DNA of 64,000 bases. Source: Cladorrhinum sp. PSN259 (taxonomy: Eukaryota > Ascomycota > Sordariomycetes > Sordariales > Podosporaceae). This document shows positions 12,037 to 22,842 of this stretch, one piece after another (positions within the stretch are counted from its first letter, which is position 1; the number at the start of each line of letters is the position of its first letter). A program made the translations under genes and the position numbers. Location of the stretch: contig MU867100.1 in NCBI GenBank assembly GCA_033725935.1, forward strand, positions 62,001 through 126,000. Reading direction: 5' to 3'. Under the pieces are notes generated by a model, which was given only the letters and a program-made list of their open reading frames with translations, was not told the origin of the DNA and searched no databases.

Positions 12037-12461
12037 GGTCAGCTTCCACGGGATTTTGATGCTGATTTTGTGACAGAGTCCGAGATCTGGGTGACGCGAC
12101 GGGACGGATTGGCGATAGCCAAATGGGGCCAGTTGATTGAGGGGCACCTGTTTACTTCGCGCTTCCCTTTGATTGGATGCAGTGTTGCCTTGTAAATAAA
12201 GAGAGCCGGCACAGGCCCCACTTGGGTTCGAGACCGCCAGTTATTGGCAAAGCTGTGGCTAGTGTAGCTGCCAGGTTGCACTACCCACCATTTGCCCCAC
12301 GACCCAAACTGTGGCTTTGCAGCACACTTTTGAATCGAGCCACAAAAAATCAATCACCAACTAGCAAAATTCTGGGGCCGTGAATTTGTGACTTTTACGA
12401 CCACCACTCCCACCCTCGACAACAGCACATCTTTCGGCCAACCACGCCAGGAACCGTCAAG
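12037..12461. promoter_or_regulatory. Divergent promoter region spc7 / rps11
   Basis: 425 bp separate the spc7 ATG (minus) from the rps11 ATG (plus), so both 5' UTRs and promoters must lie here. Pyrimidine-rich stretches precede the rps11 start (CCACTCCCACCCTCG near 12402). I see no clear TATA element. Inferred from position only. Confidence 0.6.
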
Positions 12462-13397
12462 ATGGCCACCGAGCTTACCGTCCAGAGCGAGCGTGCTTTC
12501 CAGAAGCAGCCGCACAGTGAGTATTTTCCATGGCCGATTTTTCAGCAATTTCGCCGATTGATTCGCGATAAGAAGCTGGGAGGAAGAGAGCACCGAAATG
12601 CTGACTTGTGATAATTTGAAAAGTCTTCCTTAACAGCAAGACCAAGGTCAAGTCCACCAGGCCCGGCAAGGGTGGTCGGAGATGGTACAAGGACGTTGGT
12701 CTTGGGTTCCGCACCCCCAAGGCTGCCATTGATGGCCAATACATCGGTATGTTTATACGAAAAGACGCGATCTTCGAGCCACCAGCCTCACGACACAATC
12801 CATCGATCCATTGATCCATCAAGTCATTCTTCCCCCATCTCAATATCCACTCGACACAGAACGATTTGCACAATGCTATGCGAAAGCGGTTGTTACTGGT
12901 TGAGCGAGAGGAGGGGGAGGAGGAGATGAGAATGAGGAGAGATATGGGGTTTCACGGTTGGCGACAGAGAACGAAGAGAAACAGAGGTTAACTGGTGTTC
13001 TTTCTTTCTAGACAAGAAGTGCCCCTTCACCGGCCAAGTCTCCATCCGCGGCCGTATCTTGACCGGCACCGTCGTCTCTACCAAGATGCACCGCACCATC
13101 ATCATCCGCCGCGAGTACCTCCACTACATCCCCAAGTACTCCCGTTACGAGAAGCGCCACAAGAACCTCGCCGCCCACGTCTCGCCCGCTTTCCGTGTTG
13201 CCGAGGGTGACCAGGTTACCGTTGGCCAGTGCAGACCTCTCAGCAAGACTGTATGTTGGAACGAATATTTGGACACTGTTAGATTTGGTCCGAGATGCGG
13301 CTTTGGCTAACGCAGTGGATTTACGCAGGTCCGCTTCAACGTCCTCCGTGTCCTTCCCAAGACCGGCAAGGCTCTCAAGGGTTTCACCAAGTTCTAA
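12462..13397 (+). CDS. rps11: 40S ribosomal protein S11 (uS17)
   Basis: Four exons: 12462-12516, 12624-12746, 13012-13250 and 13329-13397, all phases matching, 161 residues. uS17 is a small-subunit protein that contacts 18S rRNA. The start MATELTVQSERAFQKQ, the block GRRWYKDVGLGFRTPK and the S17 signature GDQVTVGQCRPLSKTVRF are typical of eukaryotic S11. The last residues are KGFTKF. Introns are 107, 265 and 78 bp; several early introns are common in fungal ribosomal protein genes. The full length matches the family (about 155-161 aa). Confidence 0.97.
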
Positions 13398-14077
13398 ATG
13401 GTTGGGATGGGGCTTTTTTATTGGGCATATCTGGCGTGGTTTGCTTTGAGGGCTTGAGCTTATCAGAAACGGGACGGGCCGGCAGGGAAAAAAAGCTGCA
13501 CCGGGAACACATTTCTCATGTGTCATAGAGGCAGTTCTGAATGAAATCCGCCAAATGAACTTGACAAAGCACCACACCACAAACTTCGGACTCGAGAAAG
13601 TCTGGTCATGATACCCTCCGAAATAATAACGCCGTGGATGAACCTTGGGCGAGAAAAGCCAAAAGAATGGTGTTCTCCGCTCCTGTTTGTTATACATGGT
13701 TCGCCGTGATATGGGGAACAATCAATGGGAAAGCCTTGTCTAATCAATAGGTGTATCTTAATGGGAGCAAACCCCCGTAGCTCATATAACTCAATGCCCA
13801 GCCGCATCCATGTCACCGCCAAAAAATTACCTGGTTTTGCTTAACATATCTCTGCGCTGCTTCTGAATTTTATTGGTTTAGCCGATTGAACCAACCACGT
13901 CAAATTCGACTGCTAAAGAAACAGTAGAAAGGAAAGAATCTAAAACACGGTTCCCAAACTCCTAAAGCATATCAGATTGCCATTCCCTCCGTCCTGCCTG
14001 TTTCCCAACCTCGCTCATCCTAAGTTCTTATCGTTACAAAGGGATCAAGAAACATTCCAGTCCATCCAAGAATTCTA
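13398..14077. other. Convergent intergenic region, 680 bp
   Basis: Lies between the stop codons of rps11 (plus) and ssr4 (minus) and must contain both 3' UTRs. No gene or repeat is evident. Confidence 0.6.
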
Positions 14078-16355
14078 CTATGAATCGTCGTTGCCAGAGT
14101 GATCGATCCCATGGAACGCTTCACCAAAGGCCGAGTCTTCGACATCCATCTCCAGGTCCACACTTGGAGGGTCGTAGCTCGCCAAAGCATCGCCTGCCGT
14201 GTCCAGATCACCGAGCGAGCTAAAGTCATTGTTATCGCCTTCAAAGCCCAGTCCATCACCAGGAGTAGGAGCTGCCGACTCAGGCTTGGCTATACCGGCA
14301 TCAGGTGTATTGGAGACACCGCTTGCTTCTGCTGGAGGTTGGGTTGCAACCGGTGCCGAGCTGGGTGAGACACCCCCCTTGGGGACGACTACCCACTCGC
14401 CACTTCCGGTTCCCTGGTCCGAGGCGGTGTTGACGGGTTTTGGGGAGTCTGCATCCTCCATACTGACATCCTCTTGAATCGGCGCTGGAGGTTGTGATGT
14501 TGGCGCAGGGCCGGGGTGTGGAGACGGAATGCCAAAATTTGCAGGAGTGCCGGCAGCAGAGGGCATAGTTGACAGATGGGTTTGAGGCGTTGGGAAGTTG
14601 TTCAGGGGCGTGGAAGTACTCGAGAAGCCGGTGTGCATCTGGTCATCAAGCATGCCGGCGACAGTTCCACCCATGTCAATGTCCGAGTCCCCAGCCATCA
14701 CTCCGCTCTGCTGCGACGGCTGCCGGGATAACCCAGCCGCTTGGGCTGAACCAACTGACCCGGGGCCCCCTTGCGTTGGCTGTGGGATGACCTCGGGCTC
14801 AGGGGCCGCCTCCTGATACCCGCCATCTTGGACTCGCTGCACATCCTGGACCGCAACCGCCCGCTTTCCGACAAGCTCCTCAACGCGCGCGATGACATCG
14901 TCGATTGACTGAGTCTGGTCTCGGCCTGCATCATGATCTTCACCATCGACCCTCTCTTCAAGCCGCCAGGGCTCATCACCAACACCACCTGTAGTTGAAT
15001 GTAGCTCTTTTTCTGCGTGCTTGATGGCGGCATTACCCATGAACCGCGCCATATCATCGGCATGCTTTGCCTTGAGCTTCTCAATTTCGGCCTTGACCGT
15101 CTCTTGCTTCTCGTAAACTCGCTTCCGGAACTCTTCGGCCAAATCTGGATCGAGACGACCGATGTATGGTTTCTTGGGCGGGCCGTCCAGCACGTCAACA
15201 CCTTGCGCCTCAAAGATACCATCAGTAAGCGCTGCAAGCTCGCCTTTTCGTCCCAAGCCAAGATCTGAGACTTCAATCTGGCCGATGCGGTAAGGCGAGG
15301 CGAGGATTTCCTCAATCCACTCATGGTTTTGCTGGTAACGGTACACTGCAATTTGTCGCGGGCTTAGGTGATCAAACATGTCACCACGGTGAATATCTTC
15401 TTCGTCCTCGATAACGTCATCAGCCGGATAGCCAGGGGCAGCGCCCATCTGCTGGGGAGGCGGGGCTTGCTGCCCGCCACGCTGTCTTTTTGCAGCCGGG
15501 CCTCCATAGGCTACTTGTGCAGGAATGGGGCGCTGAAGCATAGGCGGGTTGTACATTGACTGCCCACGCTGAGGAAAAGGAATCTGGGGCCAGTTGACGC
15601 GATCTGACAGCATGAACTCTTTGCGCAGGATCTGACCCAGTTGGAGAATTTGCGTGCGGTTGTTTAGAGTAACCTGCATGTTGTGCGGAACGGTGACCTG
15701 CCCAGCGGGAAATCTATCATTCTTGTCGCTCGGTCCGTAGTGCACGATCCAGAGGTTGGGATCAACCTGGGGAACATTCGAGGCTGGTGGTTGGGTCTGA
15801 GTGAGCCGAAAGCGTCTTCTCGAATGCATGGTGAACGGTTCTCCGATGCGATAGCCGCACTTCATAACGTATATCTCCAGGGCCTGTAGAGTAGCAAGGT
15901 CAGATAATGGTCAGACGAGGGGCAATGTCACGGAATGCGCGCGCGGCAAGTCAGGAGATTTCGTACCACTCCGTTGCCCACTGGATGAGACAAGACCACC
16001 TCGGGGCTTGCCCACACGTAGCCATCACTGGCAAATTCTACATTGCGGCGGGCAGTCGGCTGCCAGGTGAGGTGGATAGTACCATCTGGGGGCGTTTCAA
16101 GGTACGTCCAGTAGAAGGGAGCTGTGTCGCGGGCGATCTTGGGCGCCTGCATCAACCATTTGGTGACATCTTGCAATTCAACCCTGTGCATAGATGCATA
16201 GCGAAATGTTGAAACTAAGTGGACATGCGGAAGCTGCCACGTTGAAATTAGTAAAGCTGGAGCTGGTGGGACAGTGAACAAATGACAGCGATGGTGATGC
16301 TGGGTATAATACACACCAAGTCCTGATGCACGTTTTGGCTTGGGTCGCCAGCCAT
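14078..16355 (-). CDS. ssr4: SWI/SNF and RSC chromatin-remodelling subunit Ssr4 (DUF1750)
   Basis: Three exons on the minus strand: 16355-16317 (13 codons), 16233-15967 and 15883-14078, joined by two 83-bp introns in phase 0; 703 residues. The family (PF08549) is a fungal subunit shared by SWI/SNF and RSC nucleosome remodellers. The short first exon plus exon 2 gives ...QDLLPHVHLVSTFRYA. Other conserved blocks are PKIARDTAPFYWTYLETP, DGTIHLTWQP, FASDGYVWA and DPNLWIVHYGP. The half after ~residue 230 includes LSPRQIAVYRYQQNHEWIEE, which is also family-like. The last ~250 residues are Pro/Ser/Gly-rich and disordered. The tiny first exon was placed by the CTAAT branch site and the exact restoration of the LPHVHLVS block. 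Confidence 0.88.
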
Positions 16356-16938
16356 GTTATCCAGCCCCTTTGGCACTGTAGATTTTTTTTAGAACAGACA
16401 GGAGAGTATGAATGACGCTGAAAAAATTGTTTGAATCGATGCGACGAATCCAATCGGCCACTTGTGCTTGGTTCTTTTCGCGGGGTGCGACAGGCTTTTG
16501 ATATTTCTTAGCGTTGTCGCGAGCCGAGCATTTAGGATGTCGAATGTGAGGACAGGCCAGTCGCGCTTTTCGCGAATTGAAGGTTTGAGCTTCCTCCAGC
16601 TACTCGCAGCGCCACTGGTCAAGGGAGCACATTCCACGGTGGCAGCTGCTTGCAGTTGAGTGCCAGTTGTAGCACTTGGTAGTCACGTGATCCAGATTTG
16701 CTGCAGAACTTCAGGCTACCCACGCAGCAAAGTGCCTCCGATCCTCTCGTCATTGTTGTGCTTAGAATTTTTAAACGACAAAATCTCAATTTCAATTCTC
16801 CGGGTAAAATGTGCCAAATAGATCTATCTTCACTTGATCTACGAAAATACTCGCAACGAGCCTGTTATCCTTCCAAATTGGTAGCTTCCATTAACCCCTT
16901 TTGTTATCCGTCCTCGCTCCCTTATCCCATTTCTTATT
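16356..16938. other. Intergenic, 583 bp
   Basis: Upstream region of ssr4 and 3' region of the 6-phosphogluconate dehydrogenase gene, both on the minus strand. Nothing else recognised. Confidence 0.55.
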
Positions 16939-18947
16939 TTATGCCTGGTAAGTAGAAGCGGAAACATTGCCTCCACGTCCGGTCCAGTTAACGTGGATAT
17001 CCTGGCCCTCAGGGTACTTGGCGGACGCCGCCTCGGGCTTGATTCTGAAAGTGTGGGCACCGAAGTAATCACGCTGAGCCTGGAGCAGGTTGGCTGGGAG
17101 ATCCTTTGTCCTGTAGCCATCGAACCATGAGAGAGCAGTAGAGAAGGCGGGGATCGGGATACCGAGAAGGGCGGCCTTGGAAACAACGTCTCTCCAGCCG
17201 GGCTGAGCCTTGTGGATGGCCTTGTTGAAGAAGTCATCGAAGAGAAGGTTCTCCAGATCGGGATTGTTGCGGTAAGCCGCAGTGATGTCCTTAAGGAAGA
17301 CGGAGCGGATAATGCAGCCGCCACGCCACATGAGGGCGATTGAGGGCTTGTTAAGCTTCCAGCCGTACTCCTTGGCCGCCTGTTAAGACTGGTTAGCTCC
17401 GAAAGGTCTCAAAGTGGTTCATTTACATGGGTACGTACCTCTTGCATGAGCATGAAGCCCTGGGCGTAGGAGATGATCTTGGAGGCATAAAGAGCCTGCT
17501 CGAGATCATCGAGGAACTGCTCCTTGTTGCCCTCAAAGGTGTTGGCGCGACCAACAAACTCGAGCTTGGTAGAGGCCTTGGCACGCTCCTCCTTGATGCC
17601 AGACAGGCAGCGGGCAAGGACAGCCTCGGCGATGAGGGTGACGGGCATGCCAAGATCCAAAGCGTTCACGGCAGTCCACTTGCCGGTGCCCTTCTGGCCA
17701 GCCTTGTCGAGGATCTTCTCAACAAGAGGAGTGCCATCCTCATCATTGTAGTACATGATGTCCTTGGTGATATCGATCAGGAAAGAGTCGAGGACTCCCG
17801 TGTTCCACTTGGTAAAAACGTCGCCAATCTCCTTGTTGGAGAGACCGAGGCCCCGCTTCATGATATCGTATGCCTTTTTGTAGTGAGTTAGCTGGATTCG
17901 TCCTCCACCCGAACAAGAGACTGTTCTTCTTTTCAACTTACCTCGCAAATGAGCTGCATGTCACCATACTCGATACCGTTGTGCACCATCTTGACGTAGT
18001 GGCCGGCACCCTCGTCACCAACCCACTCACAGCAAGCCTCGCCATCGCTCTTGGCGGAGATGCTCTGGAAGATGTCTTTGATATAGGGCCAGGCCTCCTC
18101 GTGGCCACCGGGCATGATGGAAGGGCCATAACGGGCACCCTCCTCACCACCGGAGACACCGGAGCCGACGAAACGCAGACCCTTAGAGGCGAGATACTGT
18201 GTTCTCCGGTTGGAGTCGGGGAAATGTGAGTTGCCACCATCAATGATGATGTCGCCGCGCTCGAGAAGGGGAAGAAGAGTCTCGATCCAGTCATCGACGG
18301 CCTTGCCGGCCTGGACGAGAAGCATAACACGACGGGGCTTCTTGAGCTTGGAGACGAACTCCTCGGTGGAGTGCGCGCCGACGATCGACTTGCCCTTGGC
18401 CTCGTTGGCAAGGAAGCGGTCAACCTTTGAAACGGTACGGTTGAAAGCACAAATAGTGAAGCCGTGGTCGGCCATGTTCAGAATCAAGTTCTGGCCCCTT
18501 TTTGTTGCGGCAGATATTAGTGATTTAGCCTTTGATTTCGGCATTTCGCCGAAGGGGCATCCGGAAAAGGGGATTTCTCAAACTTACATGACAGCCAGGC
18601 CAATGAGACCGAGATCAGCGCTTGCACCATCGTTAGCATTTCTCTGAAGTATAGAGTTCAATAAGGAGCCAGCTTCTTTCACAGGACCGCCAAGGTTGAT
18701 GTTGGCCAGGCGGGCTCTGGTGGAGGAGGGAACTCAGTAGATGCAAAATGGGCAGCTCTCCGTCGCCTCAGTGTCCAGAGTGAGATGGTCTATCCGGATT
18801 CTGAGGGCGCATTGGATTGAAGGGATACAAAGGCGCAAATCGAACGTGGAAGCTCAACAAAAGGATGACTGATCCAGCTCCCAGAGTTGCGCTGGAGGGC
18901 GACGGAGCGGGGAGGTGGGGTAATTGGACTTACACTGGGCCGGACAT
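16939..18947 (-). CDS. gnd1: 6-phosphogluconate dehydrogenase (decarboxylating)
   Basis: Five exons on the minus strand: 18947-18934 (14 nt), 18716-18588, 18497-17942, 17873-17439 and 17379-16939; phases agree, 524 residues. The enzyme oxidises 6-phosphogluconate to ribulose-5-phosphate and CO2 with NADP+ in the cytosolic pentose phosphate pathway. The Rossmann start GLIGLAVMGQNLILNM spans exons 2-3; CAFNRTVSKVD is the NADP-specific turn. The substrate signature is VSGGEEGARYGPSIMPGG and the active-site Lys lies in HYVKMVHNGIEYGDMQL. GQKGTGKWT is also diagnostic. Exon 2 encodes an N-terminal extension of about 33 residues ahead of the Rossmann fold, longer than in the classical ~490-aa enzyme. 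No C-terminal peroxisomal signal is present (ends STYQA). Confidence 0.96.
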
Positions 18948-20948
18948 TGTGAAGACAACAAGCTCTATTCAAGCGCTGGGGATACGATGAGGATGCAGTG
19001 GATGTGAGCTTCTCGTCGACGATCTGAATGTCGCAGAAGCAAGAGCGGTGTTGGTTGGATTGGGGAGGATGTATGGGGAAAGACGGGAAGGAGGGGAGAA
19101 ATCTGGAACTGGCAGTGGTGACGAAAGTTTTAAAAGAGCCAGCCGAACTTTCGAGGTCGGAGGGGTCCCTATAGTGCCTGCAGGGGAGGAGGGATGCTGT
19201 GGGAACACAGATACTTGCAGACGACTGGGCCACAACCAGCGGATAATTGATGGATGGAGCTTACTCATGGAAGTCTAACCTAGGAGTTCGGTATTATTAT
19301 TATCGTAGGGGGACGGGGGTCAACCTTCTCACAAGTTTGCGCCCCTTCCTCAAGCTGATGGGAGCTCCCCCTAGTAACGGTCCGGGATGCTCTCTGTTCC
19401 GTCATTCTGATGAAGCTAAAAACCTGGATCCCCTCGCTCTCGCCGCTGGGACTTGGCCATTTTTACCACCAATTCTTTTTGTTGAGCACTTCATGCTGCG
19501 TCGGATTTAGAACCTGTTGGTTTCGAAAAACAGGTGCCGCTTGTGAAGCACGGCACAGACACCACCCTCCAAACAAAAAGACATCCCGCCGCTTGTTTTC
19601 CCAGGCGCTTCCGGCTCCGGATGCCACCATGCCACCCCCATCCATCACAGACACTCCGGCAGCAACAGTTCAGATGATCCATCAATACTCAACCCTCCCG
19701 TCTCAGTTGGGCACAAAGCACCAAGCCCATTGATATTCTGGCCGGCGTGGCGTGCCGGGCTCCCTTGCAGACTAAATCATCAGATTAATCTCTGAATTAT
19801 CAAATGTCGGTCTCCGCGGATGCATCGGAATTGCATGCTTCTTCGGCGACACAGATACCGCACGTTTCCCGACTCCCGACGCAAGGTGAGTGAAAGGGTC
19901 GTTGTTCGTGCATGAAAGGGAGGGCAAGTCCTGGATCGATCCTCTGCAGTCCCAGGCCTGCAGTAGCTTTGTGCCCCCCACTGTCGGCGGTGGCCCACAA
20001 TGTCCACCATTCCCACCAAAGCCCACTTCTAGATGGACGCTCTCTGCAAGGCTTACACAACAGATGACCCAAATTCCCGCATCTGGCCCGTTAGACCAGG
20101 GTCCGTCTGATATCAGGCTCTTTTTCTGAGACGTCCAATGGAAATGCCAAAGAAGTGAAATTCTCTACCTCCGATCATTGTCCGTCGCGAGGTCCGTCTT
20201 CGCAGGCGGCGTGTCTTGGTAATCCTAGAGGCGTGCAGAAATGTTGAGCCAAGCTGTCGCAGAAGCATGAGGGGTAGCAATTGACCCCTCCATCAATGAC
20301 AAAAACACCCCTCAATTGAGTGGAGGTTGGCTTGAGATCGGACGTGACACAGGCCAGGGTTTGTTCTGGCTCCGTTTGCCTCCCCCACGCACCTTCGTGG
20401 TGATTTGCACCTTGCAGACTGTTGCTGAAAAAGGGCAACCAGCAAGCTTGCAAAGACTTCCATTCTGTGTATCATCCATGGACAGACTCTGCGGGAATAT
20501 TCTTTCCAAAAAGGATGCACTGGGACCCCACACCCTGCAATGACGGGAAGCTCTCAAGACAATGGAACCAGCTTGCATTATCGATAAGCAGCAAAAGGCA
20601 CCGCCACAGAGGCCCCAATCATCTATGGCTGATGCACACCACTAGCCACGATGTAACCAAATTTCGACTTTTCAGTGAGCGCTGCCTTACCTAATGTCCT
20701 CCTTGTCTCCGGCACCCAATCAAATTCTGGCGCGTCACGTCGTCCTTCTATCGCCAGTTCATCGCATTCTGATAACCGTCAAACCTCGTACAATTTCTAT
20801 CTCGCCGTGAGCCAGACAATTCGGTGCTGAAAGGTTGCAAGGAGCATCGCCCCATCGCCAGACCATAAGAAACGGCTCACAGGTACGTGTTTCACACAGC
20901 GAATTCTGCAAATTTCGCCGTCGGCGCAAAAGAATCAAGAAATTCATC
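18948..20948. promoter_or_regulatory. Divergent intergenic region, 2.0 kb
   Basis: Separates the start codons of gnd1 (minus) and the RRM gene (plus), so it carries both promoters. The frame is open in register for about 38 codons before the RRM gene ATG but has no ATG. No other gene supported. Confidence 0.5.
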
Positions 20949-22094
20949 ATGTCGTACCCGGGTCCTCCAGGTGTCTCCAAGCCGGCTTCGCACCATTCGC
21001 TCCCTCCGCGCCCTCCCGCATCCAAGCTCCCTGGCTTCAAGCCGGCCTTTTCAGCCTCGCCCGCTCCATCTGCCCCCGGCTACACAGCACCACCTCAGCC
21101 GTATTCAAGCTATGGGCCATCCGCACCACCAACTAGCTATGGCGCACCTCCTGCCGCATCCCAGTACATGGGGAACCCCTCTGCTCCCGCCGTAGGTGCT
21201 GGTCGCGGTGGCTACGGTCACCAAGGGGCACCATACAATAATTATCCACAGTCGAACTACGGTCAGCAGCAGCAGCCACAACCGCCTGCCTACTATGGCG
21301 CCGCGACGAACAGCAGTTACTCTACACCGCCTCAGATCCGAAACCCTTTCGCAGCTCCGAGCGCGGCAGCAGCTACAGGTGGTCCAGACTTTGATCCGGA
21401 GATGACGGCACAAATTGCCCAGTGGCAGAGCGCCTATATGCCAAAGGACCCCTCCGACCCGGCCAACAAACCCACAAACAGCACCGGCCGCCCAGGAACT
21501 ACAGTTGTCGGTGCGCAGCCCGCCGAGGTAATGGATTACAACGCCGTCGCCGGTGGGGATATCAATGAGAAGAAGAAGACAGTCTACCGCGAAGGTGGGG
21601 GCAAGAAATGGCAAGACGACTCCCTCCTCGAATGGGATCCTTCCCACCTCCGCCTGTTTGTCGGTAACCTTGCTGGCGAAACCACCGACGAATCCCTTCT
21701 CAAGGCCTTTTCCCGCTGGAAGAGCGTTCAAAAGGCCAAGGTGATCCGCGACAAGCGCACAACCAAGAGCAAAGGGTTTGGGTTCGTTAGCTTCAGTGAC
21801 CCCGACGACTTCTTTGAGGCCGCCAAGGAGATGAATGGCAAGTACATCCAGAGTCACCCCGTCGTTGTTCGCAAAGCAAAGACAGAGATCAAGCCGCAGG
21901 CTCTCAAGGAGGACCATCGCAAGAACAAGAATCACAAACGGGGTGGCGGACAGCATAAGAGTGGTAGTGGAGCCGGTGCAGGAGGATATGATGGTGGCTC
22001 TGGTGGGTATGAGCCTCATCTTGGACCTATGCCAGGTGGCGGTATCACGAAGCCAGGGCAAAAGACCAAGGGAGGTCTTAAATTGCTTGGTTGA
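20949..22094 (+). CDS. RRM-domain RNA-binding protein, RBM42-like
   Basis: Single exon of 381 residues from the ATG at 20949 (MSYPGPPGVSKPA). The first ~150 residues are Pro/Ser/Tyr/Gly/Gln-rich and disordered. One RRM lies at ~233-317: RNP2 is LRLFVGNL and RNP1 is KGFGFVSF. A short conserved lead (EWDPSHLRLFVGNLAGE) and the position of a single C-terminal RRM match the RBM42 group, nuclear proteins linked to splicing in other eukaryotes. The tail is Gly/Lys/His-rich (HKRGGGQHKSGSGAGAGGYD) and ends LGPMPGGGITKPGQK...LLG. Function in splicing is inference from the family. Confidence 0.88.
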   Translation: MSYPGPPGVSKPASHHSLPPRPPASKLPGFKPAFSASPAPSAPGYTAPPQPYSSYGPSAPPTSYGAPPAASQYMGNPSAPAVGAGRGGYGHQGAPYNNYPQSNYGQQQQPQPPAYYGAATNSSYSTPPQIRNPFAAPSAAAATGGPDFDPEMTAQIAQWQSAYMPKDPSDPANKPTNSTGRPGTTVVGAQPAEVMDYNAVAGGDINEKKKTVYREGGGKKWQDDSLLEWDPSHLRLFVGNLAGETTDESLLKAFSRWKSVQKAKVIRDKRTTKSKGFGFVSFSDPDDFFEAAKEMNGKYIQSHPVVVRKAKTEIKPQALKEDHRKNKNHKRGGGQHKSGSGAGAGGYDGGSGGYEPHLGPMPGGGITKPGQKTKGGLKLLG

Positions 22095-22594
22095 ACGTTG
22101 AGTTGAGAAATTGGGTTCACGTCTTCCTCATAATATATCCTCTTGCATGGTTCAGCTGAGGACGGGAGTATATATTTTAATTAGCAGGAGCTTGGTGGTA
22201 CTCATTGCTTATACAGAAGGTTGGAACCAATATAGTACATCCAAGGAAAAGTATTCTGTTAGGGAAACGGATAGCAGCTAGGATCCGCAACTCATCAGGT
22301 GAAACATCACCTCGTCCATGTAGGTACAGGGAATTACCAGGAATCAAGCAAGTAATTATAGATTCCGCGGGCTGCTTCTCCTGCCATTTTCATTCTTCAT
22401 ATATTTTTAAAACGCACTCTTCCCATTCCAGTTATTCATTCATCTATGTGAACCAACTACGGTTGTTGGCTTTGTCTTGCTCTACCTATGGCTTTCTGTC
22501 TTTCTGAAACATAATATAACTTTACCACCGAGAAATGATAGTAGAACGTACCTAAGTGTGCGGGTATCACCGAAAGCAAAAAGGGAAAAACAGC

Positions 22595-22639
<45 letters not shown>

Positions 22640-22646
22640 AAAAAAA

Positions 22647-22678
<32 letters not shown>

Positions 22679-22842
22679 CCGGAAGAAAAATGAAAATAAA
22701 ACAAGCTCAACGTAAAAGAACGACAAAACAACTTTAAAAGCCGCAATAAATGCTATCCGGGGAAAGAAATTTGATCAAAACCACTATATGTATTTCTCCC
22801 TTCTAGATGTGTTTTCCCTTACGATTATCCGCATTTCAAGTT
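22095..22842. other. Convergent intergenic region, 748 bp
   Basis: 3' regions of the RRM gene and the transporter gene. It contains the A-rich tract at 22596-22677; otherwise nothing recognised. Confidence 0.6.
22596..22677 (+). repeat. 82-nt poly(A) tract with two interruptions
   Basis: An unbroken run of A from 22596 to 22677 except for a G at 22638 and a C at 22647. No target-site duplication or element body is obvious beside it. It may be a slippage-expanded homopolymer or the tail of an old retroposon insertion; its exact length is likely uncertain in any assembly. Confidence 0.9.

Noticed and set aside
12222..12240. GGTTCGAGACC resembling a tRNA B box
   Set aside because: No matching T-stem, A box at proper distance or cloverleaf could be drawn.
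21105..22061. Minus-strand frame of 318 codons
   Set aside because: Antisense shadow of the RRM gene; no motif of its own, and the plus-strand frame has clear RNP1/RNP2.
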